From NCBI RefSeq assembly GCF_003236335.1, contig NZ_POUB01000028.1, positions 1 to 40,926 on the forward strand: a stretch of DNA of 40,926 nucleotides. Reading direction: 5' to 3'. Source of the stretch: Micromonospora deserti. Lineage in GTDB: Bacteria > Actinomycetota > Actinomycetes > Mycobacteriales > Micromonosporaceae. Positions 17,282 through 25,250 of this stretch are shown here, in pieces. Below the pieces are notes generated by a model. The model worked only from the letters and a program-made list of their open reading frames with translations. It was not told the DNA's origin and searched no databases. Every line of letters begins with the position of its first letter. The first letter of the stretch is position 1. Made by a program: the position numbers and the translations under genes.

Positions 17282-17307
17282 GGTGTCACCTCCGGTGATT
17301 GGCGAGA

Positions 17308-17336
17308 ACCCTAAAGCGCTTTAGTGACTGTGTCAA
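17308..17336 (-). promoter_or_regulatory. Promoter with embedded LacI operator, alpha-mannosidase operon
   Basis: On the minus strand TTGACA (17331-17336) and TAGGGT (17308-17313) are separated by exactly 17 bases. The spacer holds CTAAAGCGCTTTAG (17311-17324), a perfect 14-base palindrome of LacI-family type that overlaps the -10. The start codon lies 27 bases from the -10. A repressor bound here would block RNA polymerase. The LacI-family gene next door is the natural candidate. Confidence 0.75.
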
Positions 17337-17432
17337 TGCATCGCCGCAGGTTGCCGCCACGACTCCACACCTGGTGGCTCCGCTCGCGGGTCACGGCGAA
17401 GCACAGGGAACGGCCCGGTCCGTCGACTGGCG

Positions 17433-18452
17433 TCAACGCTGCCGCGTGCTCTCCCTGATCGCTATCGTGGGCTGCTGCGCCTCGACGACCGGCTCCGGCT
17501 CGTTGTGCACCAGCCGGAGCAGCTTCTGCGCCACCGTCTCGCCGAAGACCGTCGGATCGCGCTGCACGGCGGTCAGCGCCGGCTGCAAGGCCATGCAGAT
17601 CGCGGAGTCCTCACAGCTGACCACGGAGATGTCGGCTGGCACGGACAGGCCGGCGCCGTTCAATGTCCGGACGCCGGCCACCGCCAGCACCTCGTTGTCG
17701 AAGACCACTGCGTCCGGGGGATCAGCGGCGCGCACCAACCGCTGGGCGGCAGCCCGCCCCTGCTCGTCGCTGTAGTCCGTGCCGATAACCCCCGGCTCGG
17801 CCATGATCCCATCCGCTGCACGCCGGAACGCGATGATCCGGCGATGCACGTGGAGCAGGTCAGCCGGCCCGCTGACGTAGGCTAGGCGCCGGTGTCCGGT
17901 GTCCCGCAGGTGCTCGACGAGCAGCCGGATCGCCGCACCGTCATCGACCGTGACGCCCGGTATCAGCTTCCTTGGGTCGGGCCCGCCGACCAGTACGGCC
18001 GGCAGGCCCAGATCCCGCAGGTACGCAGGGCGCGGATCACCGCGGCGCAGGTCGCTGATGATTACACCCTCAACCCGGCGCTCCTCGCTCCAGCGACGCA
18101 GCACGGCAAGCTCCTCGTCCACCGAGTGCGTCATCTGGAACAGCAGGCCGTATCCACGATCGCTGAGCACGGACTGCGCACCGGTCAGCAACCGCAGATA
18201 GAACGTCTCCATCCCGAATTCCTGCACGTCGCGGGTGAGCACGAAGCCCACGGTCATCGACGTGATGCCGGACAGGGTCCGCGCTGCGTGATGCGGTGAC
18301 CACTGCAACTCCTCCGCCAAGGCGAGGACCCGCTTGCGGGTCTGCTCCGAGACCCCGGGACGCCCGTTCAAGGCGAACGATGCGGCCGACTCGGAGATCC
18401 CCAGACGCTTGGCGAGATCCTTCAACGTCGGTCGGGTGCGGCGCGGCGGCAT
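17433..18452 (-). CDS. LacI-family transcriptional repressor of the N-glycan locus
   Basis: 339 aa. Residues ~8-55 are the LacI helix-turn-helix and hinge (TLKDLAKRLGISESAASFALNGRPGVSEQTRKRV, then HHAARTLSG). The rest is the periplasmic-binding-protein-like effector domain (TVGFVLTRDVQEFGMETFYLRLLTGAQ; VEGVIISD; GHRRLAYVSGP; DAVVFDNEVLAVAGVRTL). It lies between two units that carry matching operators, 55 bases after the GH85 gene with which it is probably cotranscribed, and before the alpha-mannosidase promoter. The effector is probably a mannose- or Man-GlcNAc-type product (inference). No operator copy is seen directly in front of this gene. Confidence 0.9.
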   Translation of the reverse strand: MPPRRTRPTLKDLAKRLGISESAASFALNGRPGVSEQTRKRVLALAEELQWSPHHAARTLSGITSMTVGFVLTRDVQEFGMETFYLRLLTGAQSVLSDRGYGLLFQMTHSVDEELAVLRRWSEERRVEGVIISDLRRGDPRPAYLRDLGLPAVLVGGPDPRKLIPGVTVDDGAAIRLLVEHLRDTGHRRLAYVSGPADLLHVHRRIIAFRRAADGIMAEPGVIGTDYSDEQGRAAAQRLVRAADPPDAVVFDNEVLAVAGVRTLNGAGLSVPADISVVSCEDSAICMALQPALTAVQRDPTVFGETVAQKLLRLVHNEPEPVVEAQQPTIAIRESTRQR

Positions 18453-18507
18453 AGATCCTCATCGGTACGGGCGCGGATCCGACGACTCGGGCGATCGCGG
18501 CGTGCCC

Positions 18508-21192
18508 CTACGGTACACGGAGCCCACCCTCGCTCAGCCGCTCGGCCAAGGCCGCGCGCACAACCGTGGTGGTGGTGTTGCCGGCGTAATCCTCGATCGT
18601 GACGGTGACCTCTGAGTCCAGGCGGTCCATCATGACCGTGAGCGCCGCAAGGGTGGTACGCCCCCGGATGATGTACGGCTTCGCGCCGGACGAATAGGTG
18701 GTGGCGAACGTCTTCGCCACGCCGTCCTCCTTGACGTGCAACTTGTACCAGTCCGCCGTCGACGGGGTCCGGAACCGAAACAAGTTTCCGGTGACGGTCA
18801 CCAGCGCGGCGGGGTACGCCTCGACGTGCGTGTCAGCGAACTCACCCCGGTAGGAGACCGGTGTCGCACTGCTGTGGCTGACCGTCACCAGGTAGTGCCC
18901 ACCGGTTGTCGGCAGCCGGGTCAGGGTCGCTGAGGTGGCATCCGTCGACGTCACCTCTCGGACGATGCGGGTGCCGGAGTACGCCGATTCCAGCCGTACC
19001 CGGGCGCCGGGAGCAGCCTTCGGCCAGGTCACTGTCACGCTGCCGTCAGCCGCCGTGGTGGCCTTGACGTCGCCCGGCGCTCTCCGGAAGTCGTACCGGA
19101 TGATCGCAGGCTCGCTGACGCTGCCGTCGTGACCGACGGCCCGCAGCTCCAGCGTGCCCTTCTGCCCGGTGAACCGCTTGACGTAAAGGACGTCGTCGTA
19201 GGTTCCGCCGAGATACACGCCATTGTCGTAGACGGCGTACTCGGCCACCCTGTCGTAGTCGTCCAGGTTCCAGCCGAGTTCGAGCTCGTCGGTGCCGGTG
19301 AGCGCCGCGCGGATGTGGAAACCGGTCGGCGTGGGAGGCACATGCGACTCGCCGTCGGTGAGCGTCATCCGGCCCACGTTCAGCTGGTAGTTCTCGATGG
19401 TGGCCGGCCCGGCGGCGACGAACAGGCCGAGCGTGACGATGGTGCGCCCCGCGTACGGCGACAGGTCGAGCGACGCCTTGGTCCAGCCGGTCCGCGCGCC
19501 CGAGGCCTCGATCGGCAGGTGCACCACGGTGTCCGGATCGTCGGCAAAGGTGACGGCGGCGCGCAACTGCGATGCGTCGTCGGCCGAGACCTTCCGGTAG
19601 GTGATCCCGAGCTTCGACTTGTCGGTCACCGACAGATTCGTGCGGTAGAGCTTCAGGTAGTTGTCCGCGGCCAGGTCACCGGTCAGCACCAGGGAGCTGC
19701 CGCCCTGATAGGCGCCCACCTGCTGGTAGGAGAACCGGTCGGCCTTCGTGTACCGGGGACCGTAGTCGTAGTCGACGCCCAGCACCGGCGTGCCGTCCCC
19801 AGACGCGGAGATGTTCCACTGCCAGGTAACCGGATGATCCTGAATGTTGATGTTCGACCACTCGGCTGGGTTCGACACCGCACCCTTCTCGACGTACTCG
19901 AGGCCGTGACCGGTGTTGAAGGTGGTGTCGAAGGTAGTGCCGCTGATCGTGGACCGCTCGGTGATGTAGGACGAAATGCCCTTCCAGTTCGCGGCGTCGT
20001 CGGCCCCGCCGGTGGAGCTACCGGTCCACCAGCGCCGTTCCCGGTCGTACGCCTGCCACTGCTTGGCGTCGTTCTCCTTGTCGGCCATGTCCGAGTGCAC
20101 GAAGTCCGCACCCAGCGTCGCGATGCCGTTCATCGGCACACCATCGGCGTCGAGGTTGTCGTCCAGGTTGAACCGCTGTTTGAACTGGTCCTTGCCTGCC
20201 TCCAGGCCGGCGAACACCGCCCTGCGCGGGTCGAGCCCGAGGGACCGCGCGTGGTTTCGGGACGAGGTGAGCTTGCTCTTGTTCCACCAGTAGTTCAGGA
20301 ACATGGAGTCGCTGACGTCGCCCAGCTCCGGATCCCGCACGAACGGGCTGTTCTGGCTGTTGAACTCATTCTGGTACACCCGCAGGCCAGTGATCGTGTC
20401 GACCGAGTCGTAGAACTGCACGTAGAGCCCGGAGTCCCGGAGCACCTTGAGGAACGCCTTGTAGCGCGGGATGTCGGCAACCGCGACGGACGGCTCCTCC
20501 TGGTTGATGAAGTAGCCGTCGAAGCCGTACCAGCGGGCCAGTTCGACGAGCTTGCGGGCGACCGGGTAGTCGCCGTTCTCGTCCTGGACGAGCATCTCCG
20601 TGTACGTCTGCGTGCCGCGGTCGTTCTCCGAGAAGAAGATGCAGCCGAGCGACTTCACGCCGTTCTTGTGCGCCGCGTTGGTGTACCCGGAGTTGGGCAG
20701 GTTGAGCATCCCGAACTCGAACCACTTCTCGCGCCAGTCCAGCTTTGGATCGTACAGTTTCTCCGGCACGCCCTCTGTGGGCATACCGTGCCACGCGGCG
20801 TAGTAGTCGGTATACTGCCAGTAGTTGAACAGATAGGCGCTGAACTCGTTGTTGTACGGGTAGCTCTCGAAGAATGCGTTGCCATAGTCCCCGGCCAGCG
20901 TGAGTTGTTGCACCGCCGGGTCGAGGTTCGGGTCAGCCTGGGTGGCTTTCAGCGGCGCGACGCGCGGCTGCAGCGGGACTCGGGCGCGGGTCATGTCGCC
21001 GAACAGGTCCGACTCCGGCGTCCAGCGCAGCAGATCGGCACTGGTGTAGCCGTGCTGGTAGGGCTGGTTGGCGCCCTTCGCCGCGACGCCCTCCCACGGC
21101 AGGGTGTCACTTGCGGTCGCCGACGATGGCAACAGTGTGACGACGAGGGCGACCGCGACTGCGACCGCCGTGAACGACCGACCATGAAGCAC
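18508..21192 (-). CDS. Secreted endo-beta-N-acetylglucosaminidase, glycoside hydrolase family 85
   Basis: 894 aa. GH85 enzymes cut the GlcNAc-beta-1,4-GlcNAc core of N-glycans by a substrate-assisted mechanism. The signature is clear: WYGFDGYFINQEEP, giving N230 and catalytic E232, after KSLGCIFFSEND and LARWYGF. C-terminal to the barrel are beta-sandwich/jelly-roll regions and a fibronectin-like stretch (PTGFHIRAALTGTDELELGWN). The start is taken as the GTG at 21192 with GGAGG five bases upstream, giving a signal peptide (SFTAVAVAVALVVTLLPSSATA). Upstream in-frame ATGs are rejected because the operator and -10 would lie inside the coding sequence. It supplies free Man(n)GlcNAc glycans to the importer encoded downstream. 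Confidence 0.92.
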   Translation of the reverse strand: MLHGRSFTAVAVAVALVVTLLPSSATASDTLPWEGVAAKGANQPYQHGYTSADLLRWTPESDLFGDMTRARVPLQPRVAPLKATQADPNLDPAVQQLTLAGDYGNAFFESYPYNNEFSAYLFNYWQYTDYYAAWHGMPTEGVPEKLYDPKLDWREKWFEFGMLNLPNSGYTNAAHKNGVKSLGCIFFSENDRGTQTYTEMLVQDENGDYPVARKLVELARWYGFDGYFINQEEPSVAVADIPRYKAFLKVLRDSGLYVQFYDSVDTITGLRVYQNEFNSQNSPFVRDPELGDVSDSMFLNYWWNKSKLTSSRNHARSLGLDPRRAVFAGLEAGKDQFKQRFNLDDNLDADGVPMNGIATLGADFVHSDMADKENDAKQWQAYDRERRWWTGSSTGGADDAANWKGISSYITERSTISGTTFDTTFNTGHGLEYVEKGAVSNPAEWSNINIQDHPVTWQWNISASGDGTPVLGVDYDYGPRYTKADRFSYQQVGAYQGGSSLVLTGDLAADNYLKLYRTNLSVTDKSKLGITYRKVSADDASQLRAAVTFADDPDTVVHLPIEASGARTGWTKASLDLSPYAGRTIVTLGLFVAAGPATIENYQLNVGRMTLTDGESHVPPTPTGFHIRAALTGTDELELGWNLDDYDRVAEYAVYDNGVYLGGTYDDVLYVKRFTGQKGTLELRAVGHDGSVSEPAIIRYDFRRAPGDVKATTAADGSVTVTWPKAAPGARVRLESAYSGTRIVREVTSTDATSATLTRLPTTGGHYLVTVSHSSATPVSYRGEFADTHVEAYPAALVTVTGNLFRFRTPSTADWYKLHVKEDGVAKTFATTYSSGAKPYIIRGRTTLAALTVMMDRLDSEVTVTIEDYAGNTTTTVVRAALAERLSEGGLRVP

Positions 21193-21238
21193 GCGTACCT
21201 CCGACAAGATTCGGCAAGGGTTCCCCCCTCCACAACAA

Positions 21239-21279
21239 CTAAGGCGCTTTAGCTTAGGCATCGGAGTACCTGACCACAA
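21239..21279 (-). promoter_or_regulatory. Promoter and LacI operator of the GH85 gene
   Basis: On the minus strand TTGTGG (21274-21279) and TAAGCT (21251-21256) are 17 bases apart. Overlapping the -10 by two bases is CTAAAGCGCCTTAG (21239-21252), which differs from the palindrome at 17311-17324 in one base. The shared operator ties the secreted endoglycosidase and the uptake/degradation operon to one LacI-type repressor. Confidence 0.7.
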
Positions 21280-21336
21280 GGTTTCTTTCGATACGCGGCC
21301 CGTGACGACCTGTCCCGTGCGAGAACTCGGTTTCGG

Positions 21337-21872
21337 CTACGCGGCCTGCTCATACTCGTTGATCAACCCCTGGACCAACTTCCTGCGCCGTACCCGGACG
21401 GCACCCAGGTCGGTCACCGGCGCTGGGACCGCGCCTCGGTCAGGTGGGCGTTGCCCGCGGCCCTGATGCGGACGATGTTGGTTGTAGTGCGTTAGGTATT
21501 CGCGCAGCACGGCGAGCAGATGTCGCGTGTTGTAGATCAGGATCCGGTCCAGACATTCCCGCCGCACCGTGCGTACCCAGCGCTCCGCGAACGCGTTCGC
21601 CCGGGGTGCCTGGGGTGGTGTCCGGAGCACCTCGACACCCTCCGCGTGGAACACGGTGTCGAACATGGCGGTGTACTTGGCGTCCCGGTCGCGGATTAGG
21701 AACCGAAACCCGGTTGGCCCGCTCCCCCAGGTCCAGCATCAGGTTGCGGGCTTGCTGCGCCACCCACTCACCGGTCGGGTTCGTGCTGGCGCCCAGTAGG
21801 TGGAGTCGCCGGGTCGCGATCTCCATCAGGAACAGCACGTAGATGCGGGTCAGTCCGATGGTGTCCACCCGC
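21337..21872 (-). pseudogene. Integrase-core transposase, 5'-truncated and frameshifted
   Basis: The minus strand reads [26 protein letters not shown], then [14 protein letters not shown]. After a one-base shift near 21705-21712 it continues [41 protein letters not shown] and ends [13 protein letters not shown]. This is the catalytic half of the same family as the complete transposase at 36077-37147. The helix-turn-helix half is missing; similarity stops near 21872, just before the end of the kinase gene. Confidence 0.75.
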
Positions 21873-21923
21873 TGTGCGGATGGTTGATCGCGCCGTTTGT
21901 CGGACGCATTGGCGATCGCCGGG

Positions 21924-22838
21924 TCAGCGGATTGTGGCGATGAGGCGTTGCAGGGCGGCGTGGGCGGGTGGGCCCCAGGTGGGCTTGCCGCCGGGGCGGC
22001 CGTGGATGCCGGCGTCGCCGATGAGGATGCCGCCGAGGGCGCGTGCCATCGCCCAGCCGCGGGCGCGGCGCATGGTGGCGGTGTCCGGGGTCGGCTGGTA
22101 GGCCGCGTAGAAGTGGTCGGTGGTGTCGGCCGGTAGCAGGAGCCACGCGGCGGCGAGGTCATATGCTGGGTCGCCCGCGCAGAGGTCGCCGAAATCGATC
22201 ACGCCGCAGAAGGTGCCGTCGGCGGTGAGGACGTTGGCCGGGTGCAGGTCGGCGTGAAGCCATAGTGCCGGGCCCATCCATTGAGGCGCGGCGACCGCGT
22301 CGTGCCAGACGGCGCGAACGGCGTCCGGGTCGTGGATCAGCCCTCGCTCGGTGGCGGAGGTGACCGCCTTGGCGAATCCCTCGGCGTGGCCGGCCAGTGG
22401 CCCGCCGCGGTCCCGGCCTGCGGGCGCGACGCTGGGGGCGGGTTGGTGAAGAGCGGTCAGGAAAGTGGCCAAGGTTTTGGCCGCGTCTGCTGCACGCGTG
22501 ACGGGGATCTGGTCGGCGGGTGTGCCCGGAACCCAGGTGGTGATGAGCCAGGGCCGAGGGAACCGTTCGGAGGGCTCGCCGAATCGTTGCGGGACGGGGA
22601 TCGGCAGCGGAAGGCGCGGGGCAAGCGTGGGCAGCCAGGAGTACTCCTTGCGCAGCAGCACGTCCGCGGACCCGGTCGCCCACGGAAGCCGGACGGCCAG
22701 GTCGTCACCGAGCCGCCAAAGTTGGTTGTCCCATCCACGCGCGCCCAGCCGAACCGGGCGATCGGCGAGGTCGGGGTGCTGGTCGCGTACCAGATCCCGG
22801 ACCAGCTCCGCGGTGATCTCGATCTCGACGTGGGTCAT
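21924..22838 (-). CDS. Aminoglycoside phosphotransferase (APH) family kinase
   Basis: 304 aa from the ATG at 22838 (a TTG three codons earlier is possible). Family hallmarks are the N-terminal [19 protein letters not shown] with a Lys/Arg in the nucleotide region (LLRKEYSWL), the catalytic loop [11 protein letters not shown] (Brenner type, usually HGDLHPGN) and the metal-binding [18 protein letters not shown]. Such proteins phosphorylate aminoglycosides, macrolides or small metabolites; the sequence does not settle which. It stands alone between a transposase remnant and IS256, so it may be part of a mobile cargo. Confidence 0.85.
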   Translation of the reverse strand: MTHVEIEITAELVRDLVRDQHPDLADRPVRLGARGWDNQLWRLGDDLAVRLPWATGSADVLLRKEYSWLPTLAPRLPLPIPVPQRFGEPSERFPRPWLITTWVPGTPADQIPVTRAADAAKTLATFLTALHQPAPSVAPAGRDRGGPLAGHAEGFAKAVTSATERGLIHDPDAVRAVWHDAVAAPQWMGPALWLHADLHPANVLTADGTFCGVIDFGDLCAGDPAYDLAAAWLLLPADTTDHFYAAYQPTPDTATMRRARGWAMARALGGILIGDAGIHGRPGGKPTWGPPAHAALQRLIATIR

Positions 22839-22903
22839 GCGGAGCAACAGTAGTCCCGCAGCGCCGCCCGTTCACCCGGCAGCGAATCGCCGACTACTAC
22901 TGC

Positions 22904-23050
22904 TCACTGGTTCGTATCGTGCTTCGTCTGGTCCGCCGCCCGCTCATGCTTCAGACAGGGCGCGGACCACCCGCGCATGCCGGACCCGCATCCGCACGTG
23001 CCGCGATCCGCGCGGTTGCAGTTGAACGCTGGGTGGCCGGCTGGGGCGTT
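22904..23050 (-). pseudogene. Cys-rich C-terminal gene remnant (SEC-C-like), cut by IS256
   Basis: Between the IS256 end (23050) and a stop at 22904 the minus strand encodes 48 residues including ADRGTCGCGSGMRGWSAPC and LKHERAADQTKHD. C-x-CGSG followed by a Cys and His recalls the zinc-binding SEC-C motif that often ends larger proteins, but the second half is not the usual RCC. No start lies inside this stretch, and IS256 removes everything upstream, so I treat it as a truncated C-terminus of unknown function. Confidence 0.35.
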
Positions 23051-24465
23051 GGTTGCGTCCACTGGAGTGGTGTACGACTTGCCCGTGATGGGCGTGTTGC
23101 GTAGATAGGAGACGGCCACCGCGTGATCCTTCGAGACGGCTAAGTCATTGAAGGAGAGGAACGCGATGGCCGCATCTGAGAGTGTGAACCCTGTTGACCT
23201 GCTGCGCGAGCAGATCGAGGGTGCGTCGCCGGACGTGTTGCAGGCGATGGTCAAGACGTTCGCGCAGGCGTTGATGTCCGCCGAGGCGGATGCGATCTGC
23301 GGCGCGGCGTATGGGCAGCGCAGCGACGAGCGGGTGAACTCCCGTAACGGCTACCGGCATCGGGAATGGGACACCCGTACCGGCACGATCGACCTGGCCA
23401 TCCCCAAGCTGCGTCAGGGCTCGTACTTCCCCGACTGGCTGCTGACGCACCGCCGGCGGGCCGAGCAGGCCCTCGTGTCGGTCGTGGCCACCACTTACCT
23501 GCTAGGAGTGTCCACGCGGCGGGTGGAGAAGCTGGTCGAGCAACTCGGGATCCGGCAGCTGTCGAAGTCGCAGGTCTCGGAGATGGCCGCGCACCTGGAC
23601 GCGCAGGTCGAGGCGTTCCGCAACCGGCCCCTCGACAGCGGGCACTACACGTTCGTGTGGATGGACGCCTTGACGATGAAGGTTCGCGAAGCCGGCCGGA
23701 CCGTCAATGTTCACGCGCTGATCGCCGTCGGTATCAACGCCGACGGTCAACGCGAGGTCCTCGGCCTCGATGTCTCCTCCGACGAAGACGGCGCCGGCTG
23801 GTTGGCGTTCCTGCGGTCGTTGACCGCCCGCGGCCTGGCCGGTGTCCGTCTGGTGATATCCGACGCCCACGCTGGTCTCGTGGCCGCGATCGGCGCCGCC
23901 CTGCCCGGAGCGTCCTGGCAGAGATGCCGCACCCACTACCTGCGGAATCTGCTGACGAAGGTGCCGAAGTCCGCGCAGCCGTGGATCGCCACTCTGGTGC
24001 GCACGATCTTCGACCAGCCCGATGCCGACGCCGTCCGCGCCCAGTTCGCCCGGGTCGTGGCGACCATCGAAGCCAAGTTCCCGGCTGCGGCCGAGCATCT
24101 CGATGTCGCCCGCGACGACCTCCTCGCGTTCACCGGCTTCCCCCGCGAGATCTGGCGGCAGATCTGGTCGAATAACCCGCAGGAACGGTTGAACAAGGAG
24201 ATCCGCCGCCGCACCGACGTCGTCGGGATCTTCCCAAACCGGCCGTCGATCATCCGGCTCGTCGGCGCCGTCTTGGCCGAGCAGACCGACGAATGGACCG
24301 AAGGCCGCCGCTACATGGGCCTGGAACTACTGGCCAAAGCCCGCCCGATCACTGTCGACACCGACCAACACGACACCGACAACACCGAGCCGACCCCGAT
24401 CGCCGCCTAACATCAAACCGGATCCCGCGATGGCCGTCTCCTACACCATCCGCGCGGACGTGACC
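23051..24465 (+). mobile_element. IS256-family insertion sequence, copy 1 (complete, no target duplication)
   Basis: The limits are set by comparison with copy 2 (38369-39783): both are 1415 bp and diverge outside. The ends are imperfect inverted repeats, GGTTGCGTCCACTGGAGTGG against GGTCACGTCCGCGCGGATGG (reverse complement of the right end), continuing TGTA-GA. No direct repeat flanks this copy: GGGGCGTT is on the left and CAGCCACA on the right. One flank was therefore deleted or exchanged after insertion. Confidence 0.9.
23166..24410 (+). CDS. IS256-family (mutator) transposase, copy 1
   Basis: 414 aa from the ATG at 23166, chosen because AAGGAGAGGA lies just upstream; a TTG 18 bases earlier would overlap that site. 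Features of the family are EADAICGAAYGQRSDERVNSRNGYR, the first catalytic Asp in VWMDALTMKV, the second in VISDAHAGL, C-x2-H (RCRTHYLRNLL), and the Glu in NNPQERLNKEIRRRTDVVGIFPN. It looks intact. It differs from copy 2 by one silent base (CCG here at 24177-24179, CCC there). Confidence 0.95.
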   Translation: MAASESVNPVDLLREQIEGASPDVLQAMVKTFAQALMSAEADAICGAAYGQRSDERVNSRNGYRHREWDTRTGTIDLAIPKLRQGSYFPDWLLTHRRRAEQALVSVVATTYLLGVSTRRVEKLVEQLGIRQLSKSQVSEMAAHLDAQVEAFRNRPLDSGHYTFVWMDALTMKVREAGRTVNVHALIAVGINADGQREVLGLDVSSDEDGAGWLAFLRSLTARGLAGVRLVISDAHAGLVAAIGAALPGASWQRCRTHYLRNLLTKVPKSAQPWIATLVRTIFDQPDADAVRAQFARVVATIEAKFPAAAEHLDVARDDLLAFTGFPREIWRQIWSNNPQERLNKEIRRRTDVVGIFPNRPSIIRLVGAVLAEQTDEWTEGRRYMGLELLAKARPITVDTDQHDTDNTEPTPIAA

Positions 24466-24597
24466 CAGCCACAAGCGTCCCCAAACCTGGTCCAGCATCC
24501 ATCAGCAAGGGCGAACCTACCAATAGTGTCCGACAGTCGGTGGAAAGTCGATGTCCGCATCTGCCGCGAAGGACGCACCCATAGGCGCGCAGGGCCG

Positions 24598-24789
24598 TCA
24601 ACTGAACAGCTGGAGTATCCTCTCCAGCCCGGCCCGCAGCTTACGCCGCGCCGCCGGCCTTACCGCAAGCCGGAACCGCAGCCAACCATCGACGTCGGGG
24701 ATCTCCAACTCCCTGGCAGCATCCTCGGTGAACTGCAGGGCCAGCTCGTCGTCGGACAGCGCCCACCGGCGGAGGCCAGCCTCCACCAC
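24598..24789 (-). CDS. Small hypothetical protein, 63 aa
   Basis: A minus-strand frame from GTG 24789 (or 24786) gives an acidic then basic helical peptide: GLRRWALSDDELALQFTED, then WLRFRLAVRPAARRKLRAGL. I do not recognise it. The frame is open further upstream through the terminator hairpin, so it could also be the remaining 3' end of a longer gene broken when IS256 copy 1 arrived. No clear ribosome site is visible. Bases 24466-24597 show nothing. Confidence 0.35.
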   Translation of the reverse strand: MVEAGLRRWALSDDELALQFTEDAARELEIPDVDGWLRFRLAVRPAARRKLRAGLERILQLFS

Positions 24790-24854
24790 GCTGTGGGCGG
24801 GCTCGAAGTTCGAGTCAACGGCCTCCGCGGGTGAGGTCAGGTTAATAAAATGGT

Positions 24855-24891
24855 CAAAGCCCTGACCAGCATCTCGCCGGTCAGGGCTTTG
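24855..24891 (-). terminator. Rho-independent terminator of the caspase-EAL/EACC1 operon
   Basis: A perfect 13-bp stem, CAAAGCCCTGACC (24855-24867) with GGTCAGGGCTTTG (24879-24891), encloses an 11-base loop. On the minus strand it is followed by ATTTTATT. It lies 32 bases past the EACC1-like stop, so the two-gene unit ends here. Confidence 0.8.
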
Positions 24892-24923
24892 CTCTGTCGC
24901 ACTGGCTCTGGGAGGTGGTGCGT

Positions 24924-25250
24924 CTACGGGCTGTCTTCGTCGAGCAGTGGTTCAAGTTGCCGAAGCAGGGTCGCTCGGTTGACGTTGGGCGGTAGCTCGA
25001 TCCGCAGGCTGATGTTTGCCCCCTCGACCGTCAGCACCGCCGGCTTCTGATGATTGCGAAGACGCCAGTTGCGTATCGCGGTAACCAGCGCCTCCGCCTG
25101 TGGCTGCAGCGTGGCCAGGGTCGCGAGGCTTGCCAGCACGGCAATCCCCTCGATCGCCATGGTAATGGCACCGCCGTCACGAACCCCCTCATAGGGCAGA
25201 TCGAGTTCCTCGATCACTTCCGGCGGGAGCAGTAGCTTGACGCTCGTCAC
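24924..25250 (-). CDS. EACC1-like effector-associated protein
   Basis: 108 aa. The C-terminal pattern (ALVTAIRNWRLRN, AVLTVEGANISLRIELP, ATLLRQLEPLL) matches what I recall of effector-associated constant component 1 (EACC1), small proteins found next to caspase- or trypsin-like proteases in actinobacterial conflict systems. A moderately hydrophobic helix lies at ~30-50. The GTG start overlaps the TGA of the caspase-EAL gene (GTGA), so the two are made together and probably interact. Identification is from pattern memory; a profile search would settle it. Confidence 0.6.
   Translation of the reverse strand: MTSVKLLLPPEVIEELDLPYEGVRDGGAITMAIEGIAVLASLATLATLQPQAEALVTAIRNWRLRNHQKPAVLTVEGANISLRIELPPNVNRATLLRQLEPLLDEDSP

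Noticed and set aside
14519..17314. 931-residue plus-strand open frame opposite the alpha-mannosidase gene
   Set aside because: Composition is Arg/Gly/Val/Leu-rich with no family motif; it is the antisense shadow of a clear GH38 gene in high-GC DNA.
19129..21252. 707-residue plus-strand open frame opposite the GH85 gene
   Set aside because: No motif, and the opposite strand carries an unmistakable GH85 signature and signal peptide.
23502..24098. 198-residue minus-strand frame inside IS256 (repeated in copy 2)
   Set aside because: Antisense shadow of the transposase; no ribosome site or known counterpart.
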